Assembly: GCA_021162845.1 (NCBI GenBank)
Contig: JAGGXX010000068.1
Span: forward strand, 1 to 56,916
DNA length: 56,916 bases
Origin: Thermoprotei archaeon
GTDB taxonomy: Archaea; Thermoproteota; Thermoprotei; QMSL01; B3-G16
Direction: 5' to 3'
Below are positions 16,936 to 25,900 of this stretch, piece by piece (within the stretch, counting starts at the first letter, position 1; the number at the start of each line of letters is the position of its first letter). The notes under the pieces were generated by a model, which made no database searches, was not told the DNA's origin, and saw nothing but the letters and a program-made list of their open reading frames with translations. Position numbers and translations under genes: made by a program.

Positions 16936-18360
16936 ATGCGTATAGCCATTGGCGGTATTAGTCATGAAACCAATACTTTTTCAACATTACATACGCGACT
17001 TGAGGATTTCCGTATTCAACGAGGTAGGGAGGTATTAGCTGATGTCATAAAGCCATTTCATGGAATCACGTTCACACCTACACTGTTCGCATACGCCACA
17101 CCTGGAGGGCTCATCGAGAAAAGAGCGTACTTGACCCTACGGGATGAATTGCTTGCCTATCTAGAGCAAGCGTTGCCCTTAGACGGCATATATTTATCCC
17201 TTCATGGGGCCATGGAGGTTGAGGGGATAGGTGATGGAGAAAGTGATTTATTACTCGCGATAAGGAGCCTAGTCAGCGATGAAGTCCCGATAGCTGTTAG
17301 CCTAGACCTGCATGGGAATATAGCACCAGATCTGGTTAAGATGGCGGATATATTAACCGCCTATCGCACTGCCCCTCATCGCGATCATATTGAAACCTGT
17401 AGGCGTGCGCTTAGGCTTCTGATACGTTGTATTCAAGGCGGAACCCGACCTGTGAAGGCGTTCGTTAAGATACCAATTATAATTCCTGGAGAATTCGCTG
17501 TAACCGATAGGGAACCAGCCCGATCGCTTTATGAAGGCGTAAGGCAGATTAGCTTGGCTCCGGGGATGTTAGATGCTTCCCTTCTCATCGGGTGTGCATG
17601 GACGGACTCACCTCATACATCTCTAAGTGTCATAGCGATAGCGGAGTCCGATCATAGCCTGGCACATAAATATGCTGTAGGATTAGCGGAAGAAACTTGG
17701 CGTAGACGCTGTGAATTTCGTCCTGAGGTAGAGGCATTGCCTGTAGATGAGGCGATCCAACATGCCATATCTTGTGAACAAGGGCCGGTCTTCATCTCGG
17801 ATTCAGGAGACAACATTACAGCGGGGGGTGCAGGCGATATTCCCCTATGTTTAGAGAAGTTACTGGAAGCTAGAGTTGAAAATGCCTTAGTAGCGGGCAT
17901 TTGTGATACAGAAGCCGCATCTAAGTGCCTTGAAGCAGGCGTCGGAGCTACCCTCCATATAACTATAGGAGGCAAACTGGATAGAATTAACGGGAGGCCA
18001 TTAGACGTAACAGCTAAGGTAATGCGTATAGTCCCTGAGGATGAGCATGGGCCCTCGTTAGCAGTCGTTAAAATAGAGGGGGTTGATGTCATACTAACGT
18101 CCAAGCGGTATGCCTTCACCACGTTATTCAGCTTTTCGAGGGCTGGTGTGGATCCGACGAGGTATAAGATAGTGGTAGTGAAGATGGGCTACCTCTTCCC
18201 TGAGCTACGTACTATCGCCCGACATTCCATATGGGCGCTTACGCCTGGCTTCACCGACTTATGTCTAGAGCGCCTTCCGTATAAGAGGCTTACGCGCCCT
18301 ATATATCCGCTTGACGGCGATTTCGCTTGGGAAGCCCGATCCAATGTCGTATTATACTAG
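16936..18360 (+). CDS. M81 family metallopeptidase (MlrC-like)
   Basis: This 474-residue protein matches the MlrC/M81 family: start MRIAIGGISHETNTFS, middle GIYLSLHGAMEVEG, SLDLHGNIAPDLV near residue 123, YRTAPHRDH, and the C-terminal-domain start VFISDSGDNITAGGAGD near residue 288. The family binds zinc through Asp/His residues in these motifs and cleaves amide bonds; the best known member opens linearised microcystin. The natural substrate here is unknown. It is the only intact gene in a zone of broken genes (ThiF, Gfo/Idh and DUF3604 remnants on the other strand), with which it may once have formed a catabolic cluster. Confidence 0.88.
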   Translation: MRIAIGGISHETNTFSTLHTRLEDFRIQRGREVLADVIKPFHGITFTPTLFAYATPGGLIEKRAYLTLRDELLAYLEQALPLDGIYLSLHGAMEVEGIGDGESDLLLAIRSLVSDEVPIAVSLDLHGNIAPDLVKMADILTAYRTAPHRDHIETCRRALRLLIRCIQGGTRPVKAFVKIPIIIPGEFAVTDREPARSLYEGVRQISLAPGMLDASLLIGCAWTDSPHTSLSVIAIAESDHSLAHKYAVGLAEETWRRRCEFRPEVEALPVDEAIQHAISCEQGPVFISDSGDNITAGGAGDIPLCLEKLLEARVENALVAGICDTEAASKCLEAGVGATLHITIGGKLDRINGRPLDVTAKVMRIVPEDEHGPSLAVVKIEGVDVILTSKRYAFTTLFSFSRAGVDPTRYKIVVVKMGYLFPELRTIARHSIWALTPGFTDLCLERLPYKRLTRPIYPLDGDFAWEARSNVVLY

Positions 18361-18361
18361 A

Positions 18362-18537
18362 TTACCAGCTTAAGGGCAGTTCGACTATCTTATCCGTCCT
18401 TGCAGGCTCGTAAGCTGTTAAAGCGACTTCAAGAGCCGCCCGCCCTCCCCTTTAACTTCTGGTTTCTCATCTTTAAGAATGCAATCCACAAAGTGCTGTA
18501 CCTCCCTCTTTATGGAATCTTCCCGATATTTTAATTA
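18362..18537 (-). pseudogene. Frameshifted C-terminal remnant of a Gfo/Idh/MocA dehydrogenase
   Basis: The minus strand reads REDSIKREVQHFVDCILKD and EKPEVKGEGG in one frame, then continues as AALEVALTAYEPARTDKIVE and LPL in the next frame before TAA at 18364-18362. This is the standard C-terminus of Gfo/Idh oxidoreductases (HFVDCI...P.V.GEDGRAALEVA.AAYESA..). A frameshift near 18440 splits it, and an upstream TAA removes the catalytic and NAD-binding parts. An intact paralogue exists at 29.3-30.6 kb. Confidence 0.75.
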
Positions 18538-18580
18538 TTAGGGTATAGCTTAAGATAATCACATCATTATTTAAGAGTGT

Positions 18581-20751
18581 TTATTGATATTTCACGAAAA
18601 TTGGGCTACTCCAGGCCATTTCACCATTCCATTGAATTACCTTAACCCAATATGGATTAACTCCTCGTCTTATCTTATAGTCAATGTATGTAAAGGTAAC
18701 TTTCCTGACATCTCTTGAGTCATTTAGTGGAACTATCCTAACTCTTTTATCAACAGGGCCTAAGTATACAGTCCTAATCATATTCATAACTTCCTTTAAT
18801 TTTATGGTAAGTGTTCCTTGTATAGAATTAAAGATTAAGGTTGCGTTTTCTGGGGCATCCAGCTCTAGAATCACCCCATCTGGGTCACCATAACTGATCG
18901 ACTTCCATGTAACTTTTCTATCAGAGACCGAGGTTATGCCTTCACCTGGCCTGTCAAAGGCGAAGGGGTATACGCTTAAGATCCTGCCCTTATCTAAGAT
19001 CAGTTCCCCATCCCAGATCGTTTTCTTTGACCTAAACTTACTTCTCAGCCCACTCCACTCAATTTTTAAGAAGCGCTTAGAGCCTCCAGGGACGATGTAG
19101 TTGTGGAGTATCAATGAGCCCCTTCTTAACTCTATCTCCTGAATACCGCTTGTCCCGACGACCTCTAAATGGAGTTCAGGAGGTTCATCACTGATGTACT
19201 TCTCGCCCATGAAGTTATCATCTGCCCGGAAGAAGAGGATGATCCTATCTCCGGTAGTGGCATAACACCTCCTATTCCATAATGCCTCCCAGATGGATTC
19301 CCTCGTTAAATCCCTCGCGAATACGCCTGTCAATCCTCCTTTCACACCGAAGGGTTCCCCTGCGAGTGTTTCCCTAGTCGGGTAGGTCAGTCCAGGTCTA
19401 CCCGTATGATCATCGCTACCGGCAATGAACCCCACCTCCAATCCCCTATCCAGGGCTTCCTTAACAAACCATTCAAAGAGGCCATGCTGGGAATATATCT
19501 CTATGACCCTGATGAACTCGGGGTTATAGAAATCGAAATTCGCTGGTCGACCGCCTACATGAGGAATCGCCATGACGTCCTTCCTCCCCTTAAAGGTGTC
19601 CCATAGCTCGCTAATGGAATATCTATCCGTATGAACATCTGATCTATCCTCGATCAGCCAATGACTGCTCCTGTGGATCTGTTGGTCGTCGTGTAGGAAA
19701 ATGATATTATGGTCTCCGCCAGCTGATGTAATGCCGCTCCACTCATAGCCCAGGAACGTCACGAATTTACCAGGCTCGTGAAATTTCCGTATCTGAACAC
19801 ATACGTCATCCCACCAGTCCCTCCTCTCAATTTGAAAGTCATTACCTTGCCATGACACGAAGTCCACTCATCCCTAGCATAAGTAAGATACTCCTCAACA
19901 GTACTGGTCCCGATGGTGATCTCAGTTTGGCCATGTAGATCTCCCCAGAATAGCCTATACCTCGGTTCATCTTTCATGCAGAGAATTGGATTGCTTTTGG
20001 CGGTTAATCCGGAGGCCCCCTTGGCGTAAATGTAGTGGACGCCTGGCTCCCTAAGGACAATCCCGTTAACCCGTATAGCCGCCCAGCTTGCCTTATCGAA
20101 ATAGCAATACTTGGGTATCTCCGCGTTCTCATCGCTACAGGAGAGCTGTACCGCGTCAGTGTATAGTTCTTAAGGATTACCCCATTGATCTAAGGCCCTT
20201 ATGATTATGGAAAAGCATTCTCCGACTCTAACGATTGATGGGGCTACGACCTCAAGCCTTTTAGCAGGTCCTCCGATGATCCGCATGACCGGAGCTGGCT
20301 TGACCTCCACGTATCTACCAGTACCGAAGGGATCCACTAGAACCCTGAAGACATGCCTCCTCTCCCGAAAAGTCTGTACCCTGAATCCGGGGCATCCCGC
20401 ACGCCTATCCCCGAAGGTTATGATGATCTTATCTCCCTCTTTCAGGACTCCCTCACGAATTCGAACGAGCAATCCACCCCTCCAAGGACGGACGAGGAGT
20501 TCATCAGAGAACGTGACCCGTAATTTCGCGTTACCAGTGGTTCTAACGGTTACATAACCTGGTTCGTTAGGGGAATTGAACTGGGGGATCTGCATATCAG
20601 AAACCTCTCGTTGGAGAATGAGCACGCTTCCCCCGTCATCCATTCCATATTTTCCAACTGTGTAAGTAATAGTCCAAGAACTTAAGCTTCTGGCTATGGC
20701 CTCTCTAAGGCTGATATCTACTTTACCAACCCATTCACTATCATCATTCAT
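18581..20751 (-). pseudogene. Disrupted DUF3604 (PHP-domain) gene
   Basis: The gene reads in three pieces. 20751-20170 encodes 193 residues of a beta-sandwich N-terminal part (GGPAKRLEVVAPSIVRVGE, ALDQWGNP) and hits an in-frame TAA at 20172-20170. The same frame resumes at once and reaches the PHP-like motif FWGDLHGQTE. Near 19865 the frame shifts: YARDE is followed in the next frame by VDFVSWQGNDFQ, GYEWSG, IPHVGGRPANFDF and FIAGSDDHTGRPG, the metal-binding core of DUF3604. An SD GGTGATC precedes ATG 20751. One nonsense codon plus one frameshift argue for a pseudogene of about 720 codons; two sequencing errors are the alternative. Confidence 0.8.
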
Positions 20752-20929
20752 CGTGAGATCACCATGTTGAAGAGCGACATATATTGAGCGACTGTGAGGA
20801 TTAAAACATCACTCACGTTATATGAGATTTAACGTACTTTTTAGCTAATCATATGTGCAGATTTCACTAAAAACGTCCTATAGTGTACCGAAAGACTTTT
20901 AATAGTGCACCCAAGAGATATGATCCGCC

Positions 20930-21646
20930 ATGTCTCAAGAGAATAGCGCTTCTCTGAGACGGGATATAGAGGAAATGATCAAGAGGGGGGATCTTAAAGG
21001 GCTGCTCTACAAAGCCGGCGAGTTACATGGGCACCTCTGCCCTTACCTGGCCTATGGCGTTATGGCCGGTTACATCGCTGTGCGGGAATTAAAGGTACGA
21101 AATACGGGTATGGAGGAGCTCATAGCGATAGTCGAAGCCAATAATTGCTTTTGTGACGGTATCCAAGTGGTGACTGGCTGTACGTTTGGTAATAACGCCC
21201 TTATATTCAAGGATTTAGGTAAAACGGCCGTAACAGTGGCAAGAAGAGATGGCACTGCGATAAGGATAGTTCTAAATCCTGATTTTGAGGAATCTCGTGT
21301 GAAGGAGTATCCTGAAGCTTATGAACTTTGGAATAAAATCGTCGTTAGAAGGGAAAAAGTAACCGAGGAAGAGCAAAGGAAACTAATGAAACTTTTTGCC
21401 GAGATATCCATAAAAGAATTGAATCAACCACTTGACAAAGTGTTTAAAATTGAGCATTTAAAAATTAAAGTCCCAGAATACGCGCCCATCTTTACATCCG
21501 TGAGATGCTCAATTTGTGGAGAGAAAATAATGGAACCTAAGGCAAGAGTAAAAGACGGTAAGCCCGTTTGCATTAAGTGCGCTAAAGAGGCATATTATGT
21601 CCTAAATGGAAGCGGAATATCCGTAAAAGCAAGTGATTCACCTTAA
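20930..21646 (+). CDS. FmdE-family protein with C-terminal zinc ribbon
   Basis: This 238-residue protein is related to subunit E of formylmethanofuran dehydrogenase. The FmdE core has GHLCPYLAYG near residue 33 and NNCFCDGIQVVTGCTFGN near residues 80-97, with the conserved cysteines. The last 50 residues form a zinc ribbon: CSIC near residue 192 and CIKC near 213. FmdE homologues also occur outside methanogens near molybdenum enzymes and metal or cofactor transport; the exact reaction is not known. A TTTTAATA box lies about 30 bases ahead of ATG, so the message is nearly leaderless. It is followed after 15 bases by the ECF-type membrane protein. Confidence 0.85.
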   Translation: MSQENSASLRRDIEEMIKRGDLKGLLYKAGELHGHLCPYLAYGVMAGYIAVRELKVRNTGMEELIAIVEANNCFCDGIQVVTGCTFGNNALIFKDLGKTAVTVARRDGTAIRIVLNPDFEESRVKEYPEAYELWNKIVVRREKVTEEEQRKLMKLFAEISIKELNQPLDKVFKIEHLKIKVPEYAPIFTSVRCSICGEKIMEPKARVKDGKPVCIKCAKEAYYVLNGSGISVKASDSP

Positions 21647-21661
21647 GGAGATGAACGTACG

Positions 21662-22216
21662 TTGAGGGGGAAGCTCTTTTCAGCTAAGGAGATAGCGCTT
21701 GCAGCTATCTTTGGGTGTCTTTCATCGTTAAGTACGTTAACGACCGCGTTCATTCCAGCGCCGCTTCCAGGATTATACGCCGTAATCTCAATTCCCGTGG
21801 GGACAATCCTCATCCTAACGCTGAGGACGATAGTGGATAAAAAGGGCATGGCAACGTTCACTCAGTTAATTAGTGGTCTCATATCAACTATCCTGCCAGG
21901 AGGGCCTCCGATAAAATGGCTGATAGTTCCAGTTTGGGCGATAGGCGGAATGGTAATCGACCTCCTCTTTCAAATAGGAGGTCCTATGCGTAATTCGCGA
22001 TTATTCTATGTGCTTGTCGGATTGACGTACATAATACCCGGGGATTTCCTTCTATATTGGGCCTTCAGTGTCTTCTTGCATTGGACGTGGCCATTATTCT
22101 TCTTCCTTTATGGCTTCGTTGCCATTCATGCTATCTTAGGGGGCATTGCTGGCTTCGTAGTACCTGATATACTTGAGAGGATTAGGCCTGGAATTACGCA
22201 GACCATCAGCGAATGA
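21662..22216 (+). CDS. ECF-transporter S-component-like membrane protein
   Basis: This 184-residue protein has five or six membrane segments and the look of a substrate-binding S component: KEIALAAIFGCLSSL near the start, PLPGLYAVISIPVGTI, a central LISGLISTILPGGPP loop, and a last span with ILGGIAGFVVPDILERI. S components bind a vitamin or metal and work with a shared EcfT/EcfA module, which is not in this window. TTG start, with AAGGAGA 13 bases before. Coupling with the FmdE-like gene suggests a cofactor or metal linked to that protein. Confidence 0.65.
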   Translation: MRGKLFSAKEIALAAIFGCLSSLSTLTTAFIPAPLPGLYAVISIPVGTILILTLRTIVDKKGMATFTQLISGLISTILPGGPPIKWLIVPVWAIGGMVIDLLFQIGGPMRNSRLFYVLVGLTYIIPGDFLLYWAFSVFLHWTWPLFFFLYGFVAIHAILGGIAGFVVPDILERIRPGITQTISE

Positions 22217-22401
22217 CGTTTAAACTTTCGAATATCTAATCTCACTTTAGCTATTAATGAGGTGGACTCCCCTTTCTATCAGCCGATAATCCATATCAAC
22301 CGAGCTATGGATGATCTTTTTCGTAGTTTTCATCGAGTGTGTATTGAAAAAGAACTCATCTTAAAACATAATGCTTCTATAGCTAATAAAGGAAGCTATG
22401 G

Positions 22402-22869
22402 TTAAAGTTTAACCCATAGCTTAGTCCTAGCTCCACTTTTAGTGAAGAACGTTAAATCTTCTGTTAACTTAGCATAGTTATTGATATCTTCCGATCGTTT
22501 CCATCCACTCTTTAGAGCTAATAGAACCATCGTCATAGCGGAGAGAGGGCATATATCGCCTGTTCTACCCTCCATGCCAAGCGGTGCATGGATAACTGGT
22601 GCTAACGTACACCCTTCGATTATTATTTCAACTAGGTTATCCCCTATTTTTCTCATATAGGCGTTTTTGACTATCCCCTTCTCTTTAAGCATTTTAAACC
22701 AGTCCTCTACACTCATCTTAGAAAAGTCTATGCCCATTTTCCCGAGGAGATCTAAGAGCCTACCTGCGTAGATCTTTATCAATATCGCTTGTACCCATTT
22801 GCTTGAAGAGCTCAATTCCCTCATGATCGCATAGGTATATGCGTGGAATATCCTAGCTGCAAAATCCAT
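22402..22869 (-). CDS. Protein of unknown function
   Basis: This is a 155-residue, mostly helical protein from ATG 22869 (MDFAARIFHAYTYAIM). A longer in-frame start at 23013 would overlap the divergent peptidase gene and is less likely. The C-terminal half has EIIIEGCTLAPVIHAPLG and GDICPLSAMTMVLLAL, with two cysteines spaced as in small ligand-binding or sensor domains. I do not recognise the family. It stands alone, divergent from the large peptidase gene. Confidence 0.55.
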   Translation of the reverse strand: MDFAARIFHAYTYAIMRELSSSSKWVQAILIKIYAGRLLDLLGKMGIDFSKMSVEDWFKMLKEKGIVKNAYMRKIGDNLVEIIIEGCTLAPVIHAPLGMEGRTGDICPLSAMTMVLLALKSGWKRSEDINNYAKLTEDLTFFTKSGARTKLWVKL

Positions 22870-22951
22870 ATTCTGACAGTAGTAATTGGCGAGGAAAAGT
22901 AAATTAAAGGAATAACGTTTACCATTTACATACTGCCTCACACCTCCCAAG

Positions 22952-25900
22952 ATGGTGGAATGTGTGAGACAAACTAAGACCTTGGTTATATTTCTCATAG
23001 TCGTACTCCTCATGGCCTCCTATGCTTCTAGGATAAAAGCCAAAGAGGACGAGAGCGGTACCTACAGGATAACATACACGTATGAAGGGACTATGATATC
23101 AAAAGAGTCCTTTTTCGTGATGCTGGAGCGTGATTTGCGTGATGCTTATAACGTCACTGTAATGAACACGACTTCCCTTGACCTAGAGGCCTTTATTGTT
23201 TACGGAGAGTACAAGTATCATGTTATCTACAATTTGAACGTCAAATGCGTAGATCACTTCACGCTTGAGATAACCTCAGATGGAAACGCTAGTGCTCGTA
23301 TGTTAAGAGATGTTAGGATAATGTCATTAAATATCCAAATATCCGTCACTGGGACTAAAGAAGTGGCGCCAGGTGAACCTTTCCCCATAGGTACTGGCTT
23401 CGACGTTAAGTTTTCAGTACTCCATAAGTTCGCTGGAGAAGATGTCTCATACTCATGTAGAATGCTCCGTACTTACAAGGAGCCATACCTTTACGCCCAA
23501 TCCGAGGATATAAAGGTGGGATGGATACCGACTCCATGGGGTTATCGTCCGCTAAATGAAATAGCCAGCACTATATATCTTAACGAGACCGTTGGCAGAA
23601 CGGCCCAGGTGACGATATACGCTATGAATAAGGCGGACGTGATGGTGCATGGTCTGCCTGAATACGCTGAAGATTACGTCTCAGCTAATACCCTCGTAGA
23701 ACTCATAGTTAAGGAAGCGATGTACACCAGATGGGGGATCCCCGAGTTCCTATACTTCGGGTTCGAGTTCACGTATGAAAATAGAACTAGAGTACCTGAT
23801 AAGTACTACATATTAAGTATCTACAAGCTTCATGCTCCTTCAGAAGAAATTATAGAAGAGAAAGAGGAGGAAGAGGAAGTCGAAAGAGAATGGACCATCA
23901 TGATATACATGGCCGCCGACAATGATTTAGAGCCCTGGGCGCTCATTAACTTATTTCAAATAGAGGTCACTATGCATGACCTCTGCCTGAGCTATAATCC
24001 GCAGACGGTAGAAGATGTTGAGAAGGTTCTTAAAAGAACGGCTATAGTAGTGTTCATTGATAGAAGTCCCCAAGATTATGAGGATATGGATATCGTAGAG
24101 GATCTCAGACTTGAGAGGGTGATCGAGGACTACTTCTCCGACTGGGATGATTCGAGGATATTGGAGTTAATGTATAACGAAAACGAGTGGATCCCCTTTT
24201 TAATCGCCTTTAAGGAGACAGCGGAATGGGGCGAGGTTAACACTGGGGATCCCTCAACGCTTATGAAGTTCTTAAGGTATGCCACAAGGAAGTATCCAGC
24301 TCCCCGATATATGCTTATAATATGGGATCACGGAGGAGGGCCCGGTGGTGTTGCATTCGATGATACTAATGATGACTTCTTAACGCTCGAAGAGATAAGG
24401 CAAGCCATCGAAGCTGCTGGACTTCACATGGACATAATATGCTTTGATACTTGTCTCATGGCGACCATAGAGGCCGCTCATGAGCTCATGAACGTTACTG
24501 ATTATTTAGTAGCCTCTGAGGAAGCCGTTCCTGCGTTTGGATGGGCCTACGACTATTGGATAGGGCAGTTCGTCAAGTATGCGAAAAACGATACAAGAGA
24601 CCTCGCAGCTATGATGGCTCAAGAATATATAAAATTCTACAAGGATCTTTCAAAGGCATGGAAAGAGGTCATACCAGCGACTTCCTCAGTAATAGACCTC
24701 AGGCCTCTAAGATCCTCTACCGCTAGGAGTAGAATAAGAGATTTCATCAATAACGTAATGGAAAGTGAAACGGTGATAGAAGACATCCGGAGAATTAGGC
24801 ACGAAGGCTATATCCAGAGCTTTGGCGGCGGTCTCCATCCCATATCCGGTTCCGATCACGTAGATTTAGTGGATTTGCTTCTTAAAACCAGAGAGGTGAT
24901 AGGCGATAAAGCCGATGCACTCTTAGGCTTAGTGAACCAGATCATAGTCTTTAACGGTAAATACTCAAGGCTAGTCACTGGGGCTCAAGGCATCTCCATA
25001 TACTATCCCTTGAGGTACGATAAACTGCATTATACCAGCATGAACACGTTCTCATATGTCACGAAATGGGCTGACCTACTGGAGCTTCTGACTAATGTTA
25101 AGCCCGAATTGATAGTGAAGCAGATTAATGGGCGGCGCGAAGTTAGACTCTACGGTAATTATACCTCCAACGCTAAGTACCTCAGCGCATTAACGAGCTT
25201 AGACCTCGATGGTGATGAAATAAGGGAAATCATGACTTACTCCGTAGTCCTCGATGAGCAGGGCGAATACCACTTAGTGACCTCCCTAAGCAAGCCCTCA
25301 GTTGATGGAATACATGAGCTCCTGACCCATGAGCTCGATAAAGGTGTATCCCCTGATGGAGAGGTGCCTTTTACTGTAATAAAAGACATAGGACTTGACA
25401 TTGATGCTGATGGGCTTGAGGAAGCCATTATCGTATATTATTACATGAACATCCCCGCCGAAACACTCTACACCAGTATAGACATGTACGACTACGATCC
25501 GGAGAAGGAATCCTTAACGCACTATTATCAAGTACTCTACAACATCTCAGCAACAGCCGTGACCATAGCGGATCTTAATAATGACAATAGGCTTGAACTC
25601 GTAATAGGAGGATATAAGGTTGACTTCGCTAAAGCAACGATGACTGATGTCCTATGTGTGATCGATGCTACTACATTGGCGCCTATAAGCGAATATGAAT
25701 GGCCTAGGGGTATTTTACTACTCGAAGCCGCCAAAACCGATGAGCTAATAGCCGGTAACACCGAATGGAGCGCTGATTCACAAGGCAATTATCGTCCTAA
25801 GGTAAGTCAGATTGATTTGCTCTCCTATCGTAAGGGCGATTTCGTAGTTGTACACTCCGTGAGGCTTGAAAAGGCTTACATAATTGATATGAAAGTCTGT

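Noticed and set aside
22870-23013. Upstream start of the unknown protein at 22.4 kb
   Set aside because: It would overlap the start of the divergent peptidase gene; ATG 22869 gives a compact protein.
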